DNA from: Bacteroides fragilis
GTDB taxonomy: Bacteria; Bacteroidota; Bacteroidia; Bacteroidales; Bacteroidaceae
Length of the DNA: 64,000 nt
Assembly: GCF_002849695.1 (NCBI RefSeq)
Contig: NZ_CP018937.1
Span: forward strand, 1,674,001-1,738,000
Direction: 5' to 3'
Shown: one piece after another, positions 27,813-35,952 of the stretch
Layout of the letters: each line of letters opens with the position of its first letter
How positions within the stretch are numbered: the first letter of the stretch is position 1
Position numbers and translations under genes: made by a program
Notes under the pieces: generated by a model
The model's input: only the letters and a program-made list of their open reading frames with translations
Databases searched by the model: none
What the model was told of the DNA's origin: nothing

Positions 27813-29387
27813 ATGAATAGAGTATTGTATACTTCATTCTTGTTAGGAGCCGGGCTCACCTGTATAAAGGGCCAGACAAATACTCCTCCTAACATTGTAT
27901 TGATTTTATGTGATGACATGGGTTTTTCCGACCTGGGTTGTTACGGAAGTGAAATCCGGACCCCCAACATCGACAGTCTTGCCGAAAACGGTGTTCGCTT
28001 CAGCCTGTTCAAGAATACAGGAAGAAGTTGCCCCAGCCGTGCTGCTTTACTGACAGGGCACTACCAGCATGAGGCGGGCATGGGATGGATGACGGCAGTA
28101 GATGAACATCGCCCCGGATATAGAGGACAGATTACGAAAAACATCCCTACTATTGCCGAAGTGATGAAGGCGAGTGGTTACAGCACTTATATGAGCGGCA
28201 AATGGCATGTTACAGTGGATGGAGCTTTTGATGCTCCTAACGGTAGCTATCCGGTCCAGAGAGGTTTTGACAAATATTACGGTTGCCTGAGCGGAGGAGG
28301 GAATTATTATAAACCGACTCCCGTATACAGTAATCTGACCCGAATTACCGAATTTCCCGATGATTATTATTACACCACTGCCATCACCGATTCGGCAGTA
28401 AGTTTTGTCAAACAACATCCTGCAGGCAAACCAATGTTTATGTACGTGGCTCATTATGCTCCTCACTTGCCTCTTCAGGCTCCTGCTGATCGCGTGGGTA
28501 AATGCATAAATCGGTATAAGGTGGGATATGACGTGCTGCGCAAGCAGCGTTTCGACAGATTAAAGAAGTTGAAGTTCATTCCGGACGAAATGGATTATCC
28601 CGTCTTCCAAAAAGAGTTTGGTGGAAAACGTCCTTCTTGGGAAACACTCACACGAAAACAACAGGAACAATGGATTACCGATATGGCTACTTATGCTGCT
28701 ATGATTGAAATCGTGGATAGCGGAATTGGTGAATTGGTGGAAACAATCAGGCAAAAAGGGATGCTGGATAATACCGTATTTATCTTTTTAAGTGATAATG
28801 GCGCAACAAAAGAAGGCGGATATTTGGGACAGCTTATGGCTGACTTGAGTAACACCCCTTATAGAAGTTATAAGTCACAATGTTTTCAGGGAGGTACAAG
28901 TACACCTTTTATCTTATCCTATGGAGATGCTGAAAAAAATAAGATGAGAGGTCAGATTTGCAGACAACCGGCTCATATTATTGATATACTGCCTACTTGT
29001 ATAGATCTTGCCACAGCCACTTACCCTTCGGATTTCAAAGATAATTTGCCAGGTAAAAGCTTACTTCCTTCAATCAATGGGAAAAAAATAAAGCCCAGAG
29101 AATTATACTTTGAACACCAAAGTTCCTGCGCTATTATTTCCGATCATTGGAAACTGGTACGTGGCAGCCAGAATGAACCATGGGAACTAATTGATTTAAA
29201 GACGGATCCATTTGAAACAAAAGATCTGTCCGCTCAATATCCGAAAGAAGTGAAAAAGCTGGAGGCTAAGTGGAATAAATGGGCGGAACGCTCTAATGTG
29301 TTTCCACTTGAAGATAAACCCTGGTCTGAAAGAATCAAATACTATATAGAGCGAAACCCGGATCAAAGCGGAAGAGAAGCGAAATAG
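27813..29387 (+). CDS. S1-family arylsulfatase, Ser-type
   Basis: The 524-residue protein has a short signal peptide (ending near IKGQ) and a sulfatase core: NIVLILCDDMGFSDLGCYG (metal site), signature S72-C-P-S-R76 with Ser72 as the probable formylglycine precursor, SGKWHV and FLSDNGATKEGG. The domain order fits arylsulfatase-A-like S1 enzymes of Bacteroides. It is the last gene of the PUL, 62 bases after the GH2 gene, and differs clearly from the first sulfatase, so the two probably remove sulfate from different positions. Confidence 0.93.
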   Translation: MNRVLYTSFLLGAGLTCIKGQTNTPPNIVLILCDDMGFSDLGCYGSEIRTPNIDSLAENGVRFSLFKNTGRSCPSRAALLTGHYQHEAGMGWMTAVDEHRPGYRGQITKNIPTIAEVMKASGYSTYMSGKWHVTVDGAFDAPNGSYPVQRGFDKYYGCLSGGGNYYKPTPVYSNLTRITEFPDDYYYTTAITDSAVSFVKQHPAGKPMFMYVAHYAPHLPLQAPADRVGKCINRYKVGYDVLRKQRFDRLKKLKFIPDEMDYPVFQKEFGGKRPSWETLTRKQQEQWITDMATYAAMIEIVDSGIGELVETIRQKGMLDNTVFIFLSDNGATKEGGYLGQLMADLSNTPYRSYKSQCFQGGTSTPFILSYGDAEKNKMRGQICRQPAHIIDILPTCIDLATATYPSDFKDNLPGKSLLPSINGKKIKPRELYFEHQSSCAIISDHWKLVRGSQNEPWELIDLKTDPFETKDLSAQYPKEVKKLEAKWNKWAERSNVFPLEDKPWSERIKYYIERNPDQSGREAK

Positions 29388-29424
29388 TAAATGTTCCATG
29401 TTTTAATAGGAGCTGTATATATCC

Positions 29425-29553
29425 GGGGCTGTGTCAAAACTCTTTTTACCACAGATTACACAGATTATCACTGAATAAGAATGTTGATAATCAATAACTT
29501 AAAAATCACTCTATGTTACTCTGTGTCCTCTGTGGTGAGTTTCGACACACCCT
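29425..29553. repeat. dispersed palindromic repeat, copy 2
   Basis: The outer arms GGGGCTGTGTCAAAACTC (29425-29442) and GAGTTTCGACACACCCTC (29536-29553) pair, and inner arms ACCACAGATTACACAGATT and CTGTGTCCTCTGTGGTGA pair as well. The inner part matches the repeat at 8186-8273. It lies at the 3' end of the PUL and could also end its transcription. Confidence 0.7.
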
Positions 29554-29697
29554 CTTTTAGTTCATCTGTATCGTTGAACAATGGGCTTTAGGTATACAAA
29601 AAATTCGTTGCGTTTGAGTGATATCAACTTTAACCTATTTGAAGTTCTTGCTATTCATTGTTTTGTGGTATGATAAATCGGGGATATCCTCAGATAT

Positions 29698-30231
29698 TCA
29701 TTTTCTTTTTGCACTTTTACCGATAATTGAATCCGCAGCTATGCATCCTTGCGAACGGCTGTCAATTGAGCCACTTCTGTAATCCCCTGCAACGAAGTAG
29801 CTGCCCGCCGGAACAACAATCGCAGACGTGGTAGCCGTTGTCGAATCTATGGGTACAACGCTTTTACAGATATTTACCTTTATGCCGTTGGGCAGACGTT
29901 CACAATACTCTTCACATTCATCATCTTCATAGAAAAGCTTTCGTATAAATTCCCATTCGCACTTCTTGCCGTTAATGATACATTGCTGATCCTGAAAACG
30001 GATAGTGTCACCAGGAAGTCCGACAATTCGTTTAAATGCCCTCTCCTGAAAGCCGGGTATATATGAATAATATGCGATCACATCTCCATAAGTCAGGGAG
30101 TCTACCGGAATAAGACTAACCACTTCACCAACTTGATAGTTCGGATACATTCCGGTACTACCCAATTCAACTTTTTGACTGCATGCTACCAATATCAATG
30201 GTACGACAAGTGAATACAATCGCTTTCTCAT
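29698..30231 (-). CDS. signal peptidase I-like (S26) lipoprotein, catalytic Ser missing
   Basis: The 177-residue product has S26-family motifs in order: TGMYPNYQVGEVV (box B), GDVIAYYS (box C), KRIVGLPGD with the general-base lysine (box D), and VAGDYRSGSIDSRSQGCI (box E). Instead of an N-terminal membrane anchor it has a lipoprotein signal (LVACSQ). The residue before Met in box B, normally the nucleophile serine (SMxPT), is Gly here. It is thus either inactive or uses the nearby Ser/Thr. All readings come from the sequence; activity is inference. Confidence 0.8.
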   Translation of the reverse strand: MRKRLYSLVVPLILVACSQKVELGSTGMYPNYQVGEVVSLIPVDSLTYGDVIAYYSYIPGFQERAFKRIVGLPGDTIRFQDQQCIINGKKCEWEFIRKLFYEDDECEEYCERLPNGIKVNICKSVVPIDSTTATTSAIVVPAGSYFVAGDYRSGSIDSRSQGCIAADSIIGKSAKRK

Positions 30232-30242
30232 AAGTTCAACTT

Positions 30243-30530
30243 TTATTTATTCAGGAATTCGTCATGGTTTAGATAATATTCAATAGCTTTTATGTAATCT
30301 TTATATAATGTTTTAAGATTTAATTTGTATTGAAAATTCAATATTCCTTCGAATGTTTCAACATCGACCAACGAACGTATATCCAAATTGGATGCCTGTT
30401 TCGTAAGCAAATATAACGATTGTTTTTTATGGCATAGTAGAATATGCCAAATAGTTTGGACTATTTCGTTTTTTTCAAATGATTCTGATTCTTTCTGTTG
30501 TGTTGCAATGTTCCGGGCATATATTGGAAG
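30243..30530 (-). pseudogene. C-terminal fragment of an unknown gene
   Basis: An open leftward frame of about 95 codons (ESESFEKNEIVQTIWHILLC ... YIKAIEYYLNHDEFLNK) ends in TAA at 30243 and has no start codon. It overlaps the last codons of the truncated EamA gene in another frame. It seems to be the tail of a different gene that was fused here by a deletion. Family unknown. Confidence 0.45.
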
Positions 30531-30813
30531 CCGGTGTTATTCCCAAAACTGTGTTCTCTGCAATAAAATACAGAGAACCTCCGCATAATTCCGCAAGGAA
30601 AAGAAGTAATTCATCCTTCGGGCAATTAGCCCAAAGTTTTCCGTGTGATATTATCCATATACATGAATAAGCTAAAATAAAACGGCATAATAGAATCTCT
30701 ACCAGTGGTAATCTTTCATTGATTAATACTTTGGCAGAGACAAAAATGGTACCCTGTATAACAACCGTCAGTAAAGAGATAATAGGGTATAGTATATTCT
30801 TACTTTTATACAT
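30475..30813 (-). pseudogene. truncated EamA/DMT-type transporter
   Basis: The 112 codons encode the first three or four helices of an EamA-family exporter (LLTVVIQGTIFVSAKVLINERLPLVEILLCRFILAY; FLAELCGGSLYFIAENTVLGITPASN), then change abruptly to unrelated residues and stop. Family members have ten helices and about 300 residues, so two thirds is missing. It lies one base downstream of the DUF2000 gene. Confidence 0.75.
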
Positions 30814-30814
30814 T

Positions 30815-31252
30815 TTATCTGATCAGGCTTAAACAGCCGGTTACTTTATTTATAATTTTCTTCTCGGCACAAATTCCAATGCCAATGTAGTGCAGGTCTG
30901 CTTCATTGGCACTATACATTTCCCGTTCGTATTCATCATAAGTTTTAGATTGTTGAGCAATAGTAGAAAAATCGACTAATACCAGCTCTTCTATTTTTAA
31001 AGAATTGAAGAGCTTACGGATTTCTTTTATCTTTTCTTGCGAAGCTCCAAGTATAGGAATTGGGAGTTGGGTTATGCCTAAATGTTTTTCGCCTTGTTTA
31101 TCGTATACATCATGACTCACAATGTTATTGACTTTACACCCAAGTGTCATGGACAAGACACTGGCAATGTTAGCTACTATGCCCGTAGGTTGGGCGTTAT
31201 CAATCACTAAAACACATTTGTGTGTGGCACTTGAAAGATTCTTTGTTTCCAT
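30815..31252 (-). CDS. DUF2000 family protein
   Basis: The 145-residue protein (from METKNLSSATHKCVLVIDN) shows DUF2000 features: GIVANIASVLSMTLG, the HLGITQLPIPILGA segment and a C-terminal EADLHYIGIGICAEKKIINKVTGCLSLIR. The fold resembles peptidyl-tRNA hydrolase-like domains; the function is unknown. I chose the ATG at 31252, since the upstream extension is short and unlike the family. It is divergent from an Lrp regulator and next to an exporter remnant, as in amino-acid response loci. Confidence 0.85.
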   Translation of the reverse strand: METKNLSSATHKCVLVIDNAQPTGIVANIASVLSMTLGCKVNNIVSHDVYDKQGEKHLGITQLPIPILGASQEKIKEIRKLFNSLKIEELVLVDFSTIAQQSKTYDEYEREMYSANEADLHYIGIGICAEKKIINKVTGCLSLIR

Positions 31253-31335
31253 ATATTTATATTGCTTTTGTGTTTGCAAAGTTATCTATAATGGATTATT
31301 TTCCTATATGTCGGTTTAAAATACGATATTATTCC

Positions 31336-31343
31336 TATATTTG
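31336..31343 (+). promoter_or_regulatory. -7 promoter element of the lrp-like gene
   Basis: TATATTTG fits TAnnTTTG and lies 66 bases upstream of the start codon. A clear -33 TTTG is not at the expected distance; GGTTTA near 31314 may serve. Confidence 0.5.
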
Positions 31344-31408
31344 CTTGTTTTTCTATTCTATTTTCCTGAAAAGGAGAACTTAAACCATTTAAAATAGGAA
31401 AAAAGACT

Positions 31409-31876
31409 ATGGGGCAATTAGACAAAACCGACATTGAAATACTTCAGGTATTACAGAAAGACGCTAAGGTAAACACTAAGGAGCTTTCAGAGAAGCTTCA
31501 TATTTCCAAAACTCCGATATACGAACGCATCAAACGGCTGGAAAATGATGGCTATATAAAAGGGTATGTTGCTTTGGTAGATAATAAGAAGATAGGACTG
31601 CCGTTAATTGTCTTTTGTAATGTCTCTTTGGCAGTTCATGATGACGAACATATTAAACGTTTTCAAGAAGAGATAAAGAATATAGATGAAATTATGGAAT
31701 GTTATTCTACCGGTGGTATTTACGACTTCTTCATTAAAGTAGTTTTAAAAGATTTGGATGCTTATAATCAATTTGTTTTTGAGAAACTGACTAAGGTACA
31801 CGGTATCATTAAAATGCAGAGCTCATTTGTTTTGAGTGAAATTAAACATACAACCGTATTAAATATCGATAAATGA
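31409..31876 (+). CDS. Lrp/AsnC family transcriptional regulator
   Basis: The 155-residue protein has an N-terminal winged helix (LDKTDIEILQVLQKDAKVNTKELSEKLHISKTPIYERIKRLENDGYI in sense order, residues 3-50) and a C-terminal RAM ligand-binding domain (about 65-140, with the STGGIYDFFIKVV strand). It probably senses an amino acid and controls the divergent DUF2000/EamA operon. A run of seven G follows shortly after the stop codon. Confidence 0.94.
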   Translation: MGQLDKTDIEILQVLQKDAKVNTKELSEKLHISKTPIYERIKRLENDGYIKGYVALVDNKKIGLPLIVFCNVSLAVHDDEHIKRFQEEIKNIDEIMECYSTGGIYDFFIKVVLKDLDAYNQFVFEKLTKVHGIIKMQSSFVLSEIKHTTVLNIDK

Positions 31877-31984
31877 TTTATAAGGGGGGGACTAACTATA
31901 AAATAAGAATTTTCCCCTAATATTTGAATATCCAATGTACTGTTCTGCAGTGCCTTTCTTAGTGAGACGCTGTGATAATCGATT

Positions 31985-32308
31985 TTATGGAGGGAGTAAT
32001 GCTTTCCAATTCAGGAAGATATTTTCATCTTCGTTGAAAGGAGGAAGCAAAATTTTGATGGAGTCATCCATCACGGATGTCGGATATTTCTTTTCAAGCT
32101 TTTTTATAATTGTTTTTTTTACTCGTGCTATGGCGTAACTCTCTTCAGGCTGCACTCCAAAGAGTTTTCTTACTTCGATTTCCGGGAAGAGCATACATAA
32201 CAAGAAAGCCGACCATTCATAAGTATACCAGTAGCCGTTGACGTAGTTCAGATAAATGCCATTTCTGTTATTTTGTTCCCGTCGCAATACAAATTCTATT
32301 TTTTCCAT
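31985..32308 (-). CDS. hypothetical protein
   Basis: A 107-residue soluble protein (NGIYLNYVNGYWYTYEWSAF ... KLEKKYPTSVMDDSIKILLPP). It is rich in aromatic residues in the first half and lysines in the middle. No family is recognised. It lies 18 bases downstream of an AraC-type gene on the same strand. Confidence 0.5.
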   Translation of the reverse strand: MEKIEFVLRREQNNRNGIYLNYVNGYWYTYEWSAFLLCMLFPEIEVRKLFGVQPEESYAIARVKKTIIKKLEKKYPTSVMDDSIKILLPPFNEDENIFLNWKALLPP

Positions 32309-32326
32309 TTTTCGGGTCAGGACTTC

Positions 32327-33175
32327 TTATTCTGCAATTTTTTCTCTGAATTCACTTGGAGTGATTCCAAGCTTTTTTTTGCAATAGGTGGTGAAATGTG
32401 AGGGTGAGGCAAAGTGAAAAGTTCGGGCTATCTCACTGATGGGTATATCGCGATTAGCTAATTGCCCTTTGATGTGGCGTGTTTTTTGGGTGAGAATCCA
32501 ATTATAGGGAGTATCATGAAAACAACTTTTAAATTTACGGTTGAAAGAACGTTCGGAGCAATGATATAGTTGTGCAAACTGTTTGATGTTTCGTACTTGT
32601 CTGTAATTTGCGAGTACGAAACTCTTGAAGTTTAGATCTCGTCCTATGATAGGCATCAGGAAATGTGCCATTTCTGTCTGGTTGTAGAATGTTCCGAATG
32701 CCATGAATACCTCTTTTTGTTTTAATTCGTGTATATGGCTACACTGAACCTTCTGTTTTAGATAGTAGCAAATACTATCCAACACATGTCGCAATGGGGG
32801 ATAGATAGGTAAGGAGTAGAAATAAGTATTTTCGTATTCAGAGTGAATGGTAAGCGATTCGATAGACGTCTTATTATAAAGATTTATCTGGTTGTCAAAG
32901 AATAGCAATACAAATTCTGTCTCTGTCATGCTCTTGCTTTTATTCGGGTCGTTTTGGGGAAAGAGAATCATGTTTCCTTCAGCAACTTGTTGATTGTGGA
33001 ACTCACTGCAAGATGTCAGGAGTTCTCCTTTTAAAAGAAATAAAATGCACGAGTGATGATGATTATCTACTTTAAAATCGCCTCCTGAAAAGAGTCTTTG
33101 GTGAATAAAGCATATGTTGTAATCAGATACATAATTGAGGCAAGTGGTGTGTCGTTTTATATGTAATAATTTCAT
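32327..33175 (-). CDS. AraC family transcriptional regulator
   Basis: The 282-residue protein (from MKLLHIKRHTTC) has a cupin-like N-terminal sensor domain (HHHSCILFLLKGELLTS) and a C-terminal double helix-turn-helix (RNIKQFAQLYHCSERSFNRKFKSCF ... PISEIARTFHFASPSHFTTYCKKKLGITPSEFR). I prefer the ATG at 33175; the in-frame extension to 33253 would add an unrelated hydrophobic stretch. It may regulate the gene downstream of it or the divergent GNAT/IbrA/IbrB cassette. Confidence 0.92.
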   Translation of the reverse strand: MKLLHIKRHTTCLNYVSDYNICFIHQRLFSGGDFKVDNHHHSCILFLLKGELLTSCSEFHNQQVAEGNMILFPQNDPNKSKSMTETEFVLLFFDNQINLYNKTSIESLTIHSEYENTYFYSLPIYPPLRHVLDSICYYLKQKVQCSHIHELKQKEVFMAFGTFYNQTEMAHFLMPIIGRDLNFKSFVLANYRQVRNIKQFAQLYHCSERSFNRKFKSCFHDTPYNWILTQKTRHIKGQLANRDIPISEIARTFHFASPSHFTTYCKKKLGITPSEFREKIAE

Positions 33176-33328
33176 AGTCAAGCTATTTCTTATTTTAATA
33201 ATTATATAAGAACAAAAAAGGAAAGCGGGAAGTTTTATATTAAAAAGACACAATGTTTTATAATCGTGCCATCTTTTTTCTTTTTGGTTTTTTATAGTTA
33301 TATCTGCATTTTGCTTTCATTTTTTATC

Positions 33329-33336
33329 TATTTTTG
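33329..33336 (+). promoter_or_regulatory. -7 element before the GNAT-IbrA-IbrB cassette
   Basis: TATTTTTG matches TAnnTTTG, 39 bases ahead of the first start codon. TTTTGC at 33309-33314 may be the -33 box, though the spacing is a few bases short. Confidence 0.45.
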
Positions 33337-33375
33337 CCATTTGCATAGATTATATACCAAAAGGGCTTTGATACC

Positions 33376-33771
33376 ATGATACAAACAATACAAGTGCAAG
33401 GAACAGAAAAACGCTTATACCAACTTATAGCTCCGTTAGTGATGAATCCGGATGTTTTGAGTGCAAATAATAATTATCCTTTTAAAACGACTGAACACTA
33501 TGTGTGGTTCATTGCTGTAGATAAAAAGTCTGTTGTTGGCTTCATGCCGGTGGAGCGGAGGAGAAGCGGTTGTGTTATCAATAACTATTATGTCTGTGAT
33601 GATAACCGTGAAACACTCTCTTTATTAATTACCACCACCTTGGAGGCAATCGGCTCGGAAGTACGGTTGTGTGCCGTTGTCATGGTCGAGCATCAGGCAG
33701 TGTTTGAAAAACATGGGTTTATAGTAGAGAAGGCATGGAAACGTTATGTAAAAATGCAAAAAGATGAATGA
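33376..33771 (+). CDS. GNAT-fold protein of an IbrA/IbrB cassette
   Basis: The 131-residue protein resembles a short GNAT acetyltransferase: strands HYVWFIAVDKKSVVGFMPVE, INNYYVCDDNRETLSLLITTTLEAI, and the terminal HQAVFEKHGFIVEKAWKRYVKM. The classical acetyl-CoA loop is weak, so activity is uncertain. Its stop overlaps the next start by four bases. Small GNAT-like proteins often accompany PAPS-reductase-like/ParB-like gene pairs in phage and island regions. Confidence 0.7.
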   Translation: MIQTIQVQGTEKRLYQLIAPLVMNPDVLSANNNYPFKTTEHYVWFIAVDKKSVVGFMPVERRRSGCVINNYYVCDDNRETLSLLITTTLEAIGSEVRLCAVVMVEHQAVFEKHGFIVEKAWKRYVKMQKDE

Positions 33772-35072
33772 TGACTAAAACAGCAACTACTCTTAAAAAT
33801 GTATATGAGTTAGCGCAGGAACGTTTGCGTATCATTTTCAATGAGTTTGATAATGTCTATCTTTCCTTTTCGGGAGGTAAAGACAGCGGGGTGTTATTGA
33901 GTTTATGTATTGATTATATCCGTAAGAATAACCTGAAAATAAAACTCGGGGTTTTCCATATGGATTATGAGATACAATATAAAATGACAATCGATTACAT
34001 TGCCCGTATGTTGGAGGAAAATAAGGATATTCTGGAAGTATATCGTGTCTGTGTACCGTTCCGGGTAGCAACCTGTACATCCATGTATCAGTCTTTCTGG
34101 CGTCCGTGGGAGGACAGCAAAAAGGAATTGTGGGTACGTCCGATGCCTGAGAATGCCATGACGAAGGAAGACTTTCCTTTTTATAATATACAGATGTGGG
34201 ACTATGAGTTCCAGATGCGTTTTGCCTCTTGGCTGCATACTAAAAAGGATGCCGTGCGTACTTGTTGCCTGATTGGTATCCGTACACAAGAAAGTTTCAA
34301 TCGTTGGCGTTGTATCTATCTCAATCGTAAATATCAGATGTATCATCGCTATCGATGGACCTCAAAGGTGGGAAACGATATCTTTAATGCGTACCCTATA
34401 TATGACTGGAAGACAACGGATGTATGGACAGCTAACGGGAAATTTAAGTGGGATTACAATAAACTATATGATTATTATTACTGGGCAGGAGTTAATCTGG
34501 AGCGTCAGCGTGTAGCCAGTCCGTTCATAGGTGAGGCGCAAGAGAGCCTGGCACTTTATCGTGCTATTGATCCGAATACATGGGGGAAAATGATAGGCCG
34601 TGTCAATGGGGTCAATTTTACGAGTATGTATGGAGGAACTCATGCGATGGGATGGCAGTCCATCAAACTTCCGGAAGGATATACCTGGCGGGAATTTATG
34701 TATTTCCTGCTTTCCACTTTACCCGATCGAACCCGAAACGGATATCTTCGTAAGTTGCAGGTCAGCGTTCAGTTTTGGCGTACAAAAGGAGGATGTCTGA
34801 GTGACGAAACAATTCGTAGACTGAATGCGGCAAAAGTGCCTATTATCGTTATGGATAGCTCCAACTATAAAACGAACAAGAAACCGGTTCGTATGGAATA
34901 TCAGGATGATGTCGATATTCCGGAATTCAGGGAAATTCCCACTTACAAGCGTATGTGTATCTGTATCTTGAAAAATGATCATGCTTGCAAGTATATGGGA
35001 TTCTCTCCGACGAAAGAGGAGATGAGTAAACGAAATCAAGTAATCGAACAATATAAAAACATATTGCAATGA
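33768..35072 (+). CDS. IbrA-like PAPS-reductase/DUF3440 family protein
   Basis: The 434-residue protein has an N-terminal adenine-nucleotide alpha hydrolase domain with the PP-loop SGGKDS (35-40), the cysteine pair in AVRTCCLIGIRTQES, and YPIYDWKTTDVW, then the DUF3440 region typical of IbrA. Unlike true PAPS reductases it has no ECGIH-type active-site cysteine motif. In E. coli IbrA works with IbrB as a regulator of immunoglobulin-binding surface proteins; the chemical role is unknown. Both ends overlap the neighbours by four bases, so the three proteins are coupled. Confidence 0.88.
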   Translation: MMTKTATTLKNVYELAQERLRIIFNEFDNVYLSFSGGKDSGVLLSLCIDYIRKNNLKIKLGVFHMDYEIQYKMTIDYIARMLEENKDILEVYRVCVPFRVATCTSMYQSFWRPWEDSKKELWVRPMPENAMTKEDFPFYNIQMWDYEFQMRFASWLHTKKDAVRTCCLIGIRTQESFNRWRCIYLNRKYQMYHRYRWTSKVGNDIFNAYPIYDWKTTDVWTANGKFKWDYNKLYDYYYWAGVNLERQRVASPFIGEAQESLALYRAIDPNTWGKMIGRVNGVNFTSMYGGTHAMGWQSIKLPEGYTWREFMYFLLSTLPDRTRNGYLRKLQVSVQFWRTKGGCLSDETIRRLNAAKVPIIVMDSSNYKTNKKPVRMEYQDDVDIPEFREIPTYKRMCICILKNDHACKYMGFSPTKEEMSKRNQVIEQYKNILQ

Positions 35073-35614
35073 GTATAAAGAAAAGTCCGGTATATAATGT
35101 AATTGCGGTTCCGGTTGAAAAAGTACAGGCCAATGATTACAATCCCAATATAGTGGCTCCTCCGGAAATGAAGCTCCTTGAACTTTCTATCTGGGAGGAT
35201 GGGTTCACTATGCCTTGCGTTTGTTATTATGATAAGGAGAAGGATATTTATATCCTTGTCGATGGTTTCCATCGTTATTCTGTGCTGAAGACCTCCAAAC
35301 GTATCTTTCAGAGAGAAAATGGGATGTTGCCTGTAGTGGTGATCGACAAAGATCTTTCCAATCGTATGAGTTCCACTATCCGCCATAATCGTGCCCGGGG
35401 TACACACAATATAGAATTGATGTGTCACATTGTTGCCGAACTGGATAAAGCAGGCATGTCCGACCAATGGATAATGAAGAATATTGGTATGGATCGGGAT
35501 GAGTTGTTGCGCTTAAAGCAAATATCGGGTCTGGCTGATCTGTTTGCCAACCGCGACTTTAGTATTCCTGAAGAGGACCAGCCGGGAAATGTTGATAAGA
35601 AGCCTGCCCGTTAA
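35069..35614 (+). CDS. IbrB-like ParB-domain protein
   Basis: The 181-residue protein has a ParB/Srx-fold domain: PVEKVQANDYNPN, LELSIWEDGFTMPCV, DGFHRYSVL (phosphoryl-binding loop) and the RHNRARGTH motif near residue 109. A helical segment (MSDQWIMKNIGMDRDELLRLK) follows. ParB-like folds bind CTP or hydrolyse ATP. It is coupled by overlap to the IbrA-like gene. A strong terminator closes the cassette 10 bases after the stop. Confidence 0.88.
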   Translation: MSIKKSPVYNVIAVPVEKVQANDYNPNIVAPPEMKLLELSIWEDGFTMPCVCYYDKEKDIYILVDGFHRYSVLKTSKRIFQRENGMLPVVVIDKDLSNRMSSTIRHNRARGTHNIELMCHIVAELDKAGMSDQWIMKNIGMDRDELLRLKQISGLADLFANRDFSIPEEDQPGNVDKKPAR

Positions 35615-35624
35615 ATTAATCTTG

Positions 35625-35698
35625 CAGGCATAGATTTTACAAGCATATATCCCATCGTTGACGGGCATATTCTGTGTAGAATCTATGCCTGTTTTTTT
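35625..35698 (+). terminator. terminator of the IbrA/IbrB cassette
   Basis: Arms 35625-35641 and 35675-35691 form a 17-bp stem (one G-T wobble) with core CAGGCATAGATT, followed by seven T. Confidence 0.85.
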
Positions 35699-35952
35699 GC
35701 CCCTTCTTTTTGCCCGGATCGCAACATACTGCTGTTTTGTTTGCGGAAAGCGAAACTACGCAGAACTTTCCCCTCCCTTTTTTACATTTAGCAACTTCAT
35801 TTCATTAAAGCCTCATTATTAGAATTTTTATTATTCTTTTTTCTTCTATAAGAGAAATGAATACAATTCCCGGAATGATACAATTCCGCGATATTTGTCA
35901 TGTTCATTTTGAGCAAGTTTTTTAGTCAGTATATATAATAGAAGAAACGAGT
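35699..35952 (+). other. upstream region of the fimbrial operon
   Basis: This non-coding stretch holds a T/C-rich block and a pair of direct repeats ATACAATTCC (35861-35870 and 35878-35887), 17 bases apart, of which the first runs into the palindrome ATTCCCGGAAT. The repeats are candidate operator half-sites for a regulator of the fimbrial genes. Confidence 0.45.

Noticed and set aside
31884..31890. G7 run after the Lrp gene as a slippage switch
   Set aside because: It lies outside any coding frame and no promoter depends on it visibly.
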